Source of the DNA: a virus
Virus record (IMG/VR): IMGVR_UViG_3300044470_000406
Coordinates: 1 to 50,528 of that record
Direction: 5' to 3' (one strand)
DNA: 50,528 nt
Position 1 is the first letter of the stretch. Each line of letters begins with the position of its first letter. This document shows positions 29,846 to 38,279 of this stretch, one piece after another. The notes under the pieces were generated by a model that did no database searches, was not told where the DNA came from, and saw only the letters and a program-made list of their open reading frames with translations. The translations under genes were made by a program, and so were the position numbers.

Positions 29846-31438
29846 ATGGCAAACACCCTATTCACCCGGGCGCTGAAGGCCGCACTCCGTTGCGGAAGCC
29901 CCCTGATCGCCGTCAAGACCCCGGACCAAGCCATGACCATCGAGACCATCAAGGGCGCCGTGAGCAACGGCACCGTGCCGCCCATCCTCGTATGGGACTG
30001 CGTGCGCGGCGTCCAGTGGGCCAACGAGCCCGGCCTGGAAGTAGCATGGAAGGTGCTGGCCAAGAAGGCCACCGCGCCGGTCCCCAGGCGCGCCGATGAA
30101 CTCGACCGATTCAAATCCGAGTTGGGCCGCGCCACGATCAACATCGTGAACACGCTCGAAGCCGCCGGCGGCCTGCCGGACAACAGCCTGCTCATTGTCC
30201 AGAATATGCAATGGCAGTGGGACAAGGCCCCCACGGTGCAGGCCGCGTGGAACCTGCGCGACCCGTTCAAGGGCAACTTCCGCACGCTCATCATGCTCAC
30301 CGACATGGGCGCCACTATCCCGGCCGGCCTGCGGGATGCTCTGCCGCTCGCTGAAGAGCTTCCCACCCTCGAAGAGTTGGGCGAAATCGTTGACGAACTC
30401 TTTCAGGCTATGGGCCTTCCCGCTCCGCCACCTGCCATCCGCACCGCCGCCGTGGATGCCGTGTGCGGGCTGCCAGCGTTCAGTGCCGAGCAATCCATCG
30501 CGCTCAGTTTCACCAAGGGGCCCGATGGAGTGTCCCTGGATACGACAGCAACATGGGCCAGAAAGAAGTCATTGATCGAACAGACCAACGGCCTTTCGGT
30601 GTACAGCGGACCCGAAACGTACGCGATGTATGCTGGCAATGCCGTATTGAAGCAGTTCGGCCTGGACATTGCCACCGGAGAAGACCCATTCCGCGCCATT
30701 GTGCTCATCGACGAAATCAACGATGCGCTGGCCGGCAGCGGCGCCGACGGATCCGGCGGCGAATCCAGCGGAACCACACAGAAGATGCACGGTACCCTTC
30801 TCGCACGCATGGAGAACAAGGGGTATTCTGGCATCATCGAGGTAGGCCCGACCGGTACTGGGAAGACGGCTTTCCCAAAGGCGCTGGCCGGGGAAACCAA
30901 GCGCCCGCTGATAATCTTCGACATCAGCAAGATGGAGTCGAAGTTCGTCGGCAGTTCGAATGAAAACCTCAATGCCTGCCTCGATGTGGTTGACGCTATC
31001 AGCCAGGGGCACGCACTGTTCATCGCAACCTGTAACGCCGTCAGCCAACTGACTCCGCAATTGAAGGGTCGCTTCACTTTGGGGACGTTCTATGTCGATC
31101 TCCCTGACGAAACCGAGCGCCCCGGTATCTGGGATGTTTGGTTGCGCCACTTCAAGCTCGACCCCAAACAGAAGCGCCCCGATGACACCGGGTGGAATGG
31201 CCGAGAGATCAAGGCGTGCTGTTCCGCTGCGTGGAGGTTGCGCAAGCCCCTGCTGTATGCCGCGCAGTACATCACCCACGCCATCAGCACCGACGCCGAA
31301 TCCATCGACAAACTACGCAGGGAATCCAGCGGGCGCTTCCTGTCTGCCAGCTACCCTGGATGCTATACCTACGGACGCGGCAATGATAAGCCGCCGGCGA
31401 TTGCCGCCACCAGAAAGCGAAACATCCGCCTAGAGTAG
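29846..31438 (+). CDS. AAA+ ATPase with permuted Walker motifs
   Basis: 530 aa. The Walker B-like IVLIDEIN (residues ~285-292) lies before Walker A GPTGTGKT (334-341). After that come DISKMESKFVGSSNENLNACL, sensor-1 FIATCN, and LKGRFTLGTFYVDLPDETERPGIW. The usual DExx between substrate loop and sensor 1 is absent, so the upstream acidic motif probably supplies Walker B. I recall this layout in a phage AAA+ family related in outline to Ycf46. The first ~200 residues form a distinct domain (Ycf46-like N-terminal fold possible). It heads a cassette with DUF1257, DUF2997, an Fe-S protein and a DUF3150-like protein. Confidence 0.85.
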   Translation: MANTLFTRALKAALRCGSPLIAVKTPDQAMTIETIKGAVSNGTVPPILVWDCVRGVQWANEPGLEVAWKVLAKKATAPVPRRADELDRFKSELGRATINIVNTLEAAGGLPDNSLLIVQNMQWQWDKAPTVQAAWNLRDPFKGNFRTLIMLTDMGATIPAGLRDALPLAEELPTLEELGEIVDELFQAMGLPAPPPAIRTAAVDAVCGLPAFSAEQSIALSFTKGPDGVSLDTTATWARKKSLIEQTNGLSVYSGPETYAMYAGNAVLKQFGLDIATGEDPFRAIVLIDEINDALAGSGADGSGGESSGTTQKMHGTLLARMENKGYSGIIEVGPTGTGKTAFPKALAGETKRPLIIFDISKMESKFVGSSNENLNACLDVVDAISQGHALFIATCNAVSQLTPQLKGRFTLGTFYVDLPDETERPGIWDVWLRHFKLDPKQKRPDDTGWNGREIKACCSAAWRLRKPLLYAAQYITHAISTDAESIDKLRRESSGRFLSASYPGCYTYGRGNDKPPAIAATRKRNIRLE

Positions 31439-31444
31439 AGGCGC

Positions 31445-31473
31445 TTTACATGATTGTGAATTTGTGCCACAAT
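31445..31473 (+). promoter_or_regulatory. Leaderless promoter of zinc-finger copy B
   Basis: TTTACA (31445-31450), 17 bp, CACAAT (31468-31473), 6 nt to ATG 31480. The stretch GTGAATTTGTGCCAYAATAAAG is shared, within one or two changes, with 38256-38277. Confidence 0.65.
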
Positions 31474-31479
31474 AAAGTC

Positions 31480-31605
31480 ATGGCTACTAAATTGAAAGGC
31501 AGGGGCCGGCCGCCATTGCTCGCTCCCTGCCCGTGGTGTCTGAAGAAGTTGTCTGCGCGGGAACGGCGGGCGCATGAACCGCACTGCAAAAAGAGGCCGC
31601 GATGA
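31480..31605 (+). CDS. Small zinc-finger protein, family copy B
   Basis: 41 aa: KGRGRPPLLAPCPWC, then RERRAHEPHCKKRPR. Ligands C17, C20, H32 or H35, C36. About 75% identical to copy C at 38280. Its TGA overlaps the transposase ATG (ATGA), just as copy A overlaps tnpB. AT-hook-like GRGRPP and basic ends suggest DNA binding. Confidence 0.75.
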   Translation: MATKLKGRGRPPLLAPCPWCLKKLSARERRAHEPHCKKRPR

Positions 31606-33368
31606 CTTTACGGCCTGCTACAATATATCGCTTTAAGAACACCGCTACTGTCAACTCCGAATCCCGTTTCTTCCTCGAACCCACTTCCCCAGCCCAGCGC
31701 CAGTATGAGGCCCTCCGGGCCTACTTCGTCGAAGGCCTTTCCTCTGCTGACGTCTCCGGCCGCTTTGGCTATACTGCCGGATCCTTCCGCGTTTTGTGCC
31801 ATCATTTCCGCCGCTCCAAGCCCGACTTCTTCCGTGAACTCAGGCATGGCCCCCACAGCCAGCCCAAGAAAGATGCCGTCCGCCAACTGATTCTGGGGAT
31901 GCGCAAGCAGAACCTCTCCATCTACGACATCGAGAGCGCCCTCAATGCCCAGCAGACTCCCTTGAGTGCCACCGCTATCTGGGAGATCTTGCACGATGAA
32001 GGCTTTGCCCGCTTGCCTCGGCGTCAGGATGGAGAACGGCCGGCGACGCTCCTTCCCACGGCCGCTGCCGTCGCCGATTGCCGTGAGTTTTCTCTTGCCC
32101 CGCGCCGCTTCACGACTCAGCTCGGCGGCCTGTTCTTGTTTCTACCCCTGCTGGTGGATTGCGACTTGCCCGGCCTGGTTTGGCAGGCCGGTTACCCCGG
32201 CAGCAGAATGATCCCGGCCGCTCAGGCATGGCTTTCCATACTGGGACTGAAGCTCTCCAGCACCGAACGCAAAAACCATGTCATGGATCTGGTCTTCGAT
32301 GAAGGACTGGCTCTGTTTGCCGGGTTGAACGTCGTGCCCAAGACGACCTACCTGGAGACCTACTCGCATAGCTTTTCACCCAAAACCAACGAGAAGCTCC
32401 GCAAACTCTGGATCGGCGCTTTGCGGCAGAAGAACTTACTGAAGGGCGAGAGCTTCAATCTGGATTTCCACTCGATTCCGTTCTTCGGCGCCGACGAGTT
32501 TGTGGAGCGGCATTACCTCTCCAAACGCAGCCGCAGCCAAAAGTCGATTCTGGTCTTTCTCGCGCAGGATGCCGAAAGCCATGTGTTCTGTTACTCCAAA
32601 GCCGATTTGCTCAAACAGGATCAAGCCGATGCGGTTCTGGATTTCGTCAAATTCTGGAAGACGGCCTATGGCGAACTGCCGCCCGAGTTGGTCTTTGACT
32701 CCAAGCTGACCACGTACGCCAAGCTGAACCGCCTGAACCAGATGGGCATCACCTTCATGACCCTGCGCCGCCGATCGCCCGCGATCCTGCGCGAAGTGGC
32801 GAATACACCACGGTCAGCCTGGCGTACGGTCCACCTCGATGTGCCGCATCGCATGTACCAGAATCCCAAGGTCGTCGACCAGCAGGTGAGCTTGCGCGAT
32901 TATGATGGCCCGATTCGGCAAATGTTGATCACCGACTTGGGACACGAGGAACCCACGGTGCTGCTCACCAACGATTTGCGCACGTCGGCGGCGAAACGCA
33001 TTACCCGCTACGCGCAACGGATGTTGATCGAGAACGGGCTGGCCGACGCAGTCCAGTTCTTTCATCTGGATGCGTTGAGCTCGGCGGTCCGCCTGAAGAT
33101 CGATTTCGACGTCACTCTGACCGAAGTCGCCAGTGGACTATATCGAATGCTAAGCCGGCGGCTGGCTGGATATGAATCCGCGCAATCCCGCCAACTGTTC
33201 CGCCATTTCCTGAACAGCCCAGCCGAGGTCGAGATCACCGACAAACACGTCGAAGTGACGCTGCCCAAGCGCGCCCATAATCCCCTGTTGCTCGCAGCCG
33301 GCTTCGGTCAGGGGTCCACGCCCATTCCCTGGTGGGACGGTCGACGGCTGGTTCTGAAATTCCGGTAG
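31602..33368 (+). CDS. IS4-superfamily DDE transposase
   Basis: 588 aa. Catalytic pattern: D288 (LDFHSIPFFG), D366 (VFDSKLTTY), and Y470-x2-R473-x3-E477 (YAQRMLIE), the YRE signature of the IS4 superfamily. N-terminal ~130 residues contain a helix-turn-helix (LSSADVSGRFGYTAGSFRVL). Clear terminal inverted repeats were not found; a weak pair (CTGTCAACT near 31651 and the complement of AGCTGACTA near 33393) would place the left end inside the first ~20 codons, which would make those codons part of a disrupted host gene. It splits the AAA+/DUF1257 cassette. Confidence 0.9.
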   Translation: MTLRPATIYRFKNTATVNSESRFFLEPTSPAQRQYEALRAYFVEGLSSADVSGRFGYTAGSFRVLCHHFRRSKPDFFRELRHGPHSQPKKDAVRQLILGMRKQNLSIYDIESALNAQQTPLSATAIWEILHDEGFARLPRRQDGERPATLLPTAAAVADCREFSLAPRRFTTQLGGLFLFLPLLVDCDLPGLVWQAGYPGSRMIPAAQAWLSILGLKLSSTERKNHVMDLVFDEGLALFAGLNVVPKTTYLETYSHSFSPKTNEKLRKLWIGALRQKNLLKGESFNLDFHSIPFFGADEFVERHYLSKRSRSQKSILVFLAQDAESHVFCYSKADLLKQDQADAVLDFVKFWKTAYGELPPELVFDSKLTTYAKLNRLNQMGITFMTLRRRSPAILREVANTPRSAWRTVHLDVPHRMYQNPKVVDQQVSLRDYDGPIRQMLITDLGHEEPTVLLTNDLRTSAAKRITRYAQRMLIENGLADAVQFFHLDALSSAVRLKIDFDVTLTEVASGLYRMLSRRLAGYESAQSRQLFRHFLNSPAEVEITDKHVEVTLPKRAHNPLLLAAGFGQGSTPIPWWDGRRLVLKFR

Positions 33369-33566
33369 ATGGTGCCCAAATGTTAGCTGACTATTTGGCG
33401 CGAAAATTCAGGCTAGCGGAAAAGGTAAGGTTCTCGATTTCCCTTGTAACTTGCGCCCGATTTGTAAACCATGCAATTCCAGGAGAAGCAACCGCTCTAT
33501 CAACTCTGTAATCAAAGGCGCTCGCTTCCTTGAATGGGCGCGAGCGAGAGCCAGGAAAGGAAACGA
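33369..33566. other. Intergenic region after the transposase
   Basis: 198 bp. Probably holds the right end of the insertion element, then a hairpin (CGCTCGC/GCGAGCG, 33519-33525 and 33540-33546) and the AGGAAAGGAAACG ribosome site of the next gene. No target-site duplication could be identified by eye. Confidence 0.45.
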
Positions 33567-34034
33567 ATGTCCCACATAGCTGTTTTTCGATCAACAATAA
33601 CGGACGCTGACTTGCTTGTCAGCTCCCTTCGCTCGATGGGGTACACCGTCGAGCAATACGCCACACCGCAACGCCTGTCGATGTACACGGCGGACCAGGA
33701 CGCCTTCGCGGAGGTTATCATCCGCAAGACGGACCCGCAGTTGGGAACGCTGCCGGGATCTTACCGCCGCCATGACGGCGCGTACAGCTTCGGCGATCTC
33801 GGATTCACCCGGCAACCGGACGGCACGTTCCAAGTCGTATGCGATGGCATGGACATGGACCGGCTGGACCAGTACAAGACCGGGACATGGATGCAATCGG
33901 TGACCCGCGCCTACACCGAGCAGTACGACATGGCCTGGGCGCTTTCGCAGGGCCTTGTTTTTTGTGGGGCCGAGGATGTCCAGCAACCGGACGGAACCAT
34001 CGAGCGCGTCTTGGCGTTCGACGTGAGGGAGTAA
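33567..34034 (+). CDS. DUF1257 (Ycf35-like) protein
   Basis: 155 aa from ATG 33567 (MSHIAVFRSTITDADLLVSS) with AGGAAAGGA upstream. The MSH start, then ...TDxxxLxxxLxxMGYxVE.. pattern and a C-terminal catalytic-looking region follow the DUF1257/Ycf35 family, found in cyanobacteria, plastids and phages. Molecular role unknown. It is followed by DUF2997, its usual neighbour. Confidence 0.8.
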   Translation: MSHIAVFRSTITDADLLVSSLRSMGYTVEQYATPQRLSMYTADQDAFAEVIIRKTDPQLGTLPGSYRRHDGAYSFGDLGFTRQPDGTFQVVCDGMDMDRLDQYKTGTWMQSVTRAYTEQYDMAWALSQGLVFCGAEDVQQPDGTIERVLAFDVRE

Positions 34035-34037
34035 CTA

Positions 34038-34244
34038 ATGCCGATACCGAACGCATTTGGAAAACGCGTCGTCATCACGGTACGTGGCGACGGAAGCCAC
34101 AAAATCGAAACGTTCAACTTCCATGGCCAGGGCTGCAAGGATGTAACCGACTCCTTCGCCCGCGGCGACGTGCTGATCGAAGAGACATCCAAGCCCGAGT
34201 TCTGGGATGAGACCGTGAGCGAGAGGGAGCGCGAGACGCTGTGA
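34038..34244 (+). CDS. DUF2997-like protein
   Basis: 68 aa: RVVITVRGDGSHKIETFNFHG then GCKDVTDSFARGD. The I.v.i..dG.v..e..G..G..C.d.T..l pattern is that of DUF2997, a small family that travels with DUF1257. The single conserved Cys (QGCKD) is kept. Stop overlaps the next GTG. Confidence 0.8.
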   Translation: MPIPNAFGKRVVITVRGDGSHKIETFNFHGQGCKDVTDSFARGDVLIEETSKPEFWDETVSERERETL

Positions 34245-34885
34245 GGCTGTACTCTGTTTTGCACGGCTCGCGCGTCAACGGGCCGAACCTCAGAACGGTG
34301 ATCTACCTGGCCGGATGTGGAATCGGTTGCCGGGGGTGCTTCAATACCGCGCTCTGGCCGTTCAACTCCGGCGAAGAGGTTGACCCGTCCGGCCTGGCGT
34401 CCCGCATCGTCCGCGAGGCGCCATCCGCCACCGAGGGAATCAGCGTGAGTGGGGGTGAGCCGATGTCCCAGGCGGTCTCGCTCTACTGGTTCCTCTGCAT
34501 GATCCACGCCTTGCGGCCGGATTGGACGGCGGGGATTTATACGGGCCACGATGCCGGCCAACTGGTGAACGGCACGTACGACCTGCGTGAGCGTCTGCCG
34601 CTGGACACGCCCGGCACACGGGCCCGCCTCTGGACAGACCAGATTCGCCCGCACCTGGATTTCGCAATCGTGGGTCCGTTCGACCGCACGCGCCCGATGT
34701 CCACGATGAACCCGACGCGCGCCGATGCGCAATGCTCGCTACTGGCGAGCGCCAACCAGCATTTGGAACTCTGCGAACGCACCCGCTTCACCATGGCGGA
34801 CTTCGCCGGGCCGCGCCGCGTGGAGATCCACATCGGCGGCGGAACTTCAACTGTTACCGGCTTCCCCTCGCGGGCAGCCATGTAG
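34241..34885 (+). CDS. 4Fe-4S radical-SAM activase-like protein
   Basis: 214 aa, GTG start. C26-x3-C30-x2-C33 (AGCGIGCRGCFN) is the radical-SAM cluster motif; VSGGEPMSQ near residue 68 is the SAM-binding GGE motif. The size and order match NrdG-like activating enzymes. No anaerobic ribonucleotide reductase or other glycyl radical enzyme is nearby, so the substrate is probably a cassette partner. Expressed with DUF1257/DUF2997. Confidence 0.85.
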   Translation: MRLYSVLHGSRVNGPNLRTVIYLAGCGIGCRGCFNTALWPFNSGEEVDPSGLASRIVREAPSATEGISVSGGEPMSQAVSLYWFLCMIHALRPDWTAGIYTGHDAGQLVNGTYDLRERLPLDTPGTRARLWTDQIRPHLDFAIVGPFDRTRPMSTMNPTRADAQCSLLASANQHLELCERTRFTMADFAGPRRVEIHIGGGTSTVTGFPSRAAM

Positions 34886-34946
34886 AAACGAAAACGGCGG
34901 CCGGAGTGCCACCCCCGACCGCCGCCCCGCTGAAAGGACACCGATT

Positions 34947-36395
34947 ATGATCTATTCTACAGGACTTGGAACTGGCAGGCAAGGGATGCGACTTGGAATC
35001 TTGCGCTCCCTGGTGAAGGCGCTCTCCACCACCGTGATCCTGGACTGGCGCCCGGAGAAGCCCGGCGCGATGCTCACCCCCGAGGTTCTGCGCTCCGCGT
35101 TCGGCGCCTCCTACCGCAACGTCAGCGACCGCTGCAACTCCACGAACATCACCCCGGCGGCACTCAACCGCCTGGCGGGGATGAGCGAGACCGTGATGCT
35201 GCTGTTTGAGGAGGAGATCCCCGGCGGTACCCCACAGCATGAGGATCTGGCCCTGCCCCTCGCCCGCCGCGGCGTGAAGGTAGCGCACATCCTGGACGAT
35301 CAAGTTATTGACGCCCTGGAACTGCAACGCTCCATCGACGCCGACGATGATTACGAGTTCACCGTCTGGACCCCAGGCGAGGACTCCCCGAAAGAGGAAA
35401 TCGCAATGCCCACCGACATCAAAGACATCGAGATACAGGCAAGCGCGCCCATCAGCGAGAAGTGCATCCTGGTGGACGTGACGCTGGGAGGCTTCGGCAA
35501 CCGGCGCAAGGTGAAGACCAGCAAGGCGACGAAGAACGCCGAGGGCGCCATCGAAGACGTGCTCAACGGCGGCGGCGTCATGGTAGCCGATGGCGACCCG
35601 AAGATGATCCGGGCGACGAAATCGCTCATGGAGTCCATCGAGTTGTCGGAGATCAACAGCCACGATGGCCAGACGCGGGAATGGCTGTACGCCCGCTGCC
35701 TGCCGTCCCCCTTCCAGAAGGGCATCTACCTGCTGCCCATCAGGCTGTACGCGCGCGTGGAGGCGTACCTGAAGCAGCGGATGGCCGAACGCACGGCGCT
35801 CGTTGCCGGGTTCGTCGCGGCCATCCCGCAGCGCATCCGCGAAGCCGAGGACCTCCTGGGTGGGAACTTCAACCCGAAGGACTACCCCAGTCCCGAAGAG
35901 ATCGGCGCCCGGTTCGTGTTCACTCGCCAGTATATGGAGTATGCGGCGGCAGGGAACTTGGAGCGCATCAGCCAAGAGGCGTTCGAAGAGTCCAGGGCCA
36001 CCGTCCAGCGGCAGTGGGCGCAAGCTGGAGCCATCGCCACCCAAGCGCTCCGCGCCGGCATGAAGACGGTAGTGGACCACATGGTTGAGGTTCTGACTGA
36101 GCCGTCCGCCACCGGCCGACGCAAGAAAATCTACGACTCGATGCTGCCGAAGTTGAACAACTTCCTGGAACTGTTCCGTGACCGCAATATCGCCAACGAT
36201 GCCGAACTGGAGCAACTGGTCGCGCGCGCCCGGCAGGTAGTCGCCGGGGTGGATGTGGATTCCCTCCGCGACAACGACCGCACGCGCCAGTATGTGGGCC
36301 AGCAGTTCGCGGCCATCAAGGCGACCGTCGACACGATGGTCCAGGCCGCGCCGCGGCGCGCATTCAACCTGAGCGCATTCAGCGAGGACGACTGA
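34947..36395 (+). CDS. DUF3150-like protein with N-terminal extension
   Basis: 482 aa from ATG 34947 (AAAGGA upstream). Residues ~160-480 look like DUF3150: early beta part, then RCLPSPFQKGIYLLPIRLYARVE, long helices and a C-terminal FNLSAF. Residues 1-150 are a separate domain (SYRNVSDRCNSTNITPAALN...VMLLFEEEIPGG). An internal ATG at 35406 with AAGAGGAAATCGCA before it could give the DUF3150 part alone. DUF3150 usually accompanies phage AAA+ ATPases, fitting the cassette. Confidence 0.75.
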   Translation: MIYSTGLGTGRQGMRLGILRSLVKALSTTVILDWRPEKPGAMLTPEVLRSAFGASYRNVSDRCNSTNITPAALNRLAGMSETVMLLFEEEIPGGTPQHEDLALPLARRGVKVAHILDDQVIDALELQRSIDADDDYEFTVWTPGEDSPKEEIAMPTDIKDIEIQASAPISEKCILVDVTLGGFGNRRKVKTSKATKNAEGAIEDVLNGGGVMVADGDPKMIRATKSLMESIELSEINSHDGQTREWLYARCLPSPFQKGIYLLPIRLYARVEAYLKQRMAERTALVAGFVAAIPQRIREAEDLLGGNFNPKDYPSPEEIGARFVFTRQYMEYAAAGNLERISQEAFEESRATVQRQWAQAGAIATQALRAGMKTVVDHMVEVLTEPSATGRRKKIYDSMLPKLNNFLELFRDRNIANDAELEQLVARARQVVAGVDVDSLRDNDRTRQYVGQQFAAIKATVDTMVQAAPRRAFNLSAFSEDD

Positions 36396-36760
36396 TGCCC
36401 CTCCGCTGCGATATATGCAGTGCCCCGCGCCCCGCATGGCGCTACCCGGCGCGCACATTCACCACGCACCTGTCCACCCCCACGTTCGACCAGCAGAGCG
36501 TGGGGGATTGGGCACTTTGTGGCCTCTGCGCTCACCTTTTGGAGGCCGGCGACATCGCCGGTCTCACCACCCGCTCCCTCAACGCGCTCATCATGGACAA
36601 TCCGGAGTTGATCTGCGTGCTCGACATTCTCAAGGCCCAGATGGAAGACCTGCACCGGCAGTTCGTCCGCCACCGAACCGGGGAGCCGACGTTGATCGAC
36701 CCCGGAGAACATGCGATAACGGACACCGCTGTCGTTATCATGTATGAAGGAGTCGCGTGA
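36395..36760 (+). CDS. Zinc-binding early protein (121 aa)
   Basis: ATG overlaps the upstream stop (TGATG). CDIC at residues 5-8 and CGLC near 42-45 form a zinc site around WRYPARTFTTHL; the C-terminal half is helical and acidic. Function unknown. Confidence 0.72.
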   Translation: MPLRCDICSAPRPAWRYPARTFTTHLSTPTFDQQSVGDWALCGLCAHLLEAGDIAGLTTRSLNALIMDNPELICVLDILKAQMEDLHRQFVRHRTGEPTLIDPGEHAITDTAVVIMYEGVA

Positions 36761-36945
36761 TGGTGATTCAGTTCGTCCGCGAGAACTGGCCGGCGCTGTT
36801 GTTGATGGTGGGCTTACTGCTGGCCATCTTTGGGTGGCTGGTGGAGCAGGCCATCCGGGCGGCGCGGGAGCGGCATGAGCGGCGCCTCCGCGCGCTGCGT
36901 AAGTTTCTGGCTTGCCAGAATTTTAGTCTCAGGAGGAAACTATGA
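36760..36945 (+). CDS. Small membrane protein (61 aa)
   Basis: ATG 36760 overlaps the upstream TGA. One membrane helix (ALLLMVGLLLAIFGWLVEQA) followed by a basic helix rich in Arg (RAARERHERRLRALRKF). Function unknown; adjacent to another membrane peptide. Confidence 0.65.
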   Translation: MVIQFVRENWPALLLMVGLLLAIFGWLVEQAIRAARERHERRLRALRKFLACQNFSLRRKL

Positions 36946-37100
36946 AAGAGTTGTTCGCACTTATCGCCATGGGCGCCGCCTTCGCAACCGGCGGGTACGT
37001 GCTTCTCGAAGACGCGCCCGACCCTCAATACGTGCTCGTTGGATGCACGTTCGCCGTTGTGTTCGCGCTGTTTACGAGCGCCGCCAGGAGATCCCGCTAA
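36942..37100 (+). CDS. Small two-helix membrane protein (52 aa)
   Basis: AGGAGG six nt before ATG 36942, which overlaps the upstream stop. Two hydrophobic segments: LFALIAMGAAFATGGYVLL and YVLVGCTFAVVFALFTSA, linked by an acidic turn. Holin-like in size and topology, though in an early region. Stop overlaps the next start (TAATG). Confidence 0.65.
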   Translation: MKELFALIAMGAAFATGGYVLLEDAPDPQYVLVGCTFAVVFALFTSAARRSR

Positions 37101-37321
37101 TGGACCGTATCGAAGAAGCCATGGGCGAGCTTGGGGCCGCGCTGGTCCAGGTCCTGCCGACCGACGATCAGATTATCGTCGAGCACATGCGCCGGGCGCA
37201 TAAACTCATTAGCGCCGAATGGAGGGAACGCCGCTCCGCGACGCAAGCCGCCGCTGATACCGCGACCGCTCTACGCGCACAGGCAGACCTGAGCCGGGTG
37301 CTGAGGAGTTTCGGATTATGA
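37100..37321 (+). CDS. Small helical protein (73 aa)
   Basis: TAATG start. Nearly all-helical acidic/basic pattern (IVEHMRRAHKLISAEWRERR, then Ala-rich helix ATQAAADTATALRAQADLSR). No family recognised. Stop overlaps the next ATG. Confidence 0.68.
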   Translation: MDRIEEAMGELGAALVQVLPTDDQIIVEHMRRAHKLISAEWRERRSATQAAADTATALRAQADLSRVLRSFGL

Positions 37322-37569
37322 GCCGCGACTCACTGATCCGGGAGCCCCGCCGCGGGCTCCTTACCCAAGTGCTGATAGCCGTCGGGCTATGCCCGCACCA
37401 GAACATCAGCTTTCCCCAGTCGCCCCGCCGCTCCGGCGGCCAGAACGCGACCGTGCAGTGCCACGATTGTCATCGGGTGCTGCCGTACTCATGGGATGCC
37501 ATGTGTATCCAGAAAGGGACACCATGCCCGCAGCCGCCACCAGAGATTTCAACCCCAGTGCGTCCGTAG
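37318..37569 (+). CDS. Small zinc-finger protein (83 aa)
   Basis: Basic N-terminus, then CPHQNISF and CHDCHRVLPYSW with a further Cys near residue 63. This Cys/His arrangement resembles a zinc ribbon common in small phage proteins. It overlaps the next gene by 46 nt in another frame. Confidence 0.65.
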   Translation: MSRDSLIREPRRGLLTQVLIAVGLCPHQNISFPQSPRRSGGQNATVQCHDCHRVLPYSWDAMCIQKGTPCPQPPPEISTPVRP

Positions 37570-37862
37570 TGATCGCGCTCAAGGGAAGCGGAAGCCGCGC
37601 CGGCGAGCACCGCCCCATCCAGGCCGAAGTCTATGGCGCTTGGGCGGTGCACGCCTCTTGCGGCGCCACCATACTGCGCGACCCGTTCAGCGTCACGCAC
37701 ATTCCCACGGGAGATGCCGTGCTCACCGACCACAAACTTGAAGCCGCGCGCTGGCTCGCTGAACAGCTTCACGCGCGCGTCCCTGCATTCGATGCGACGG
37801 AGGGCCCCCAGTGGCTCTCCGCCGCCCCAATCATCAAGGAGATCGCCGCCTTATGCCCATGA
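37524..37862 (+). CDS. Early protein of unknown function (112 aa)
   Basis: ATG 37524 (MPAAATRDFNPSASVVIALK) with AAAGGG upstream. Alpha/beta pattern with WAVHASCGATI and a C-terminal helix (EAARWLAEQLHARV). No recognised family; coupled to the following gene. Confidence 0.68.
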   Translation: MPAAATRDFNPSASVVIALKGSGSRAGEHRPIQAEVYGAWAVHASCGATILRDPFSVTHIPTGDAVLTDHKLEAARWLAEQLHARVPAFDATEGPQWLSAAPIIKEIAALCP

Positions 37863-38251
37863 CCCGCGAGGAAATCGAGCGTCGCGTGCTCGACGACTAC
37901 CGGCTGATCGCCGGCTGCTACATCCGCGTCACGTTCCTGAAGGGGTTCGCGGAGAGCGGCGACACTCACGAATTGGAGTTCGACTCGCCCGGCATCCTGG
38001 TGCGCGTGGATCGCGGCGCTAGTAGATCCGGGGACTTGCTCCGGTGGATGGACGGCGAGTTCATCGACCCGTGCTGGCCTGTTACGCCAGAAGAGCCAAT
38101 CCCCGGCCTGAGTGAATACCCCGCGCTCCACGGGTGGGAGATGTACGGCCACTCTTACCGCTTCCCGAGCGGCCAGAAAGAGCCGACGTCTTTCCTCTGT
38201 GTGCCGGCGTGGAAGGCCATGATCTTGAAAGCCAAGAGGGCAATCGCATGA
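37859..38251 (+). CDS. Early protein of unknown function (130 aa)
   Basis: ATG overlaps the upstream TGA. It begins MTREEIERRVLDDYRLIAGC, with an FDSPGILVRVDRG centre and a Trp-rich C-terminal half (PALHGWEMYGHSYRFPSGQ). Function unknown. Last gene before the internal promoter at 38268. Confidence 0.7.
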   Translation: MTREEIERRVLDDYRLIAGCYIRVTFLKGFAESGDTHELEFDSPGILVRVDRGASRSGDLLRWMDGEFIDPCWPVTPEEPIPGLSEYPALHGWEMYGHSYRFPSGQKEPTSFLCVPAWKAMILKAKRAIA

Positions 38252-38267
38252 ATATGTGAATTTGTGC

Positions 38268-38273
38268 CATAAT
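38268..38273 (+). promoter_or_regulatory. Leaderless promoter -10 of zinc-finger copy C
   Basis: CATAAT, 6 nt before ATG 38280, inside the GTGAATTTGTGCCATAAT block shared with copy B. The -35 is poor, so the upstream conserved block may bind an activator or repressor. Confidence 0.5.
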
Positions 38274-38279
38274 AAAGAC

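Noticed and set aside
31440-33566. Complete insertion sequence with terminal inverted repeats
   Set aside because: Only a weak 9-bp imperfect pair was seen and no target duplication; the element ends are left undefined.
34854-36458. Long minus-strand frame (534 codons)
   Set aside because: Antisense to the DUF3150-like gene, which has a ribosome site, coupling and family features.
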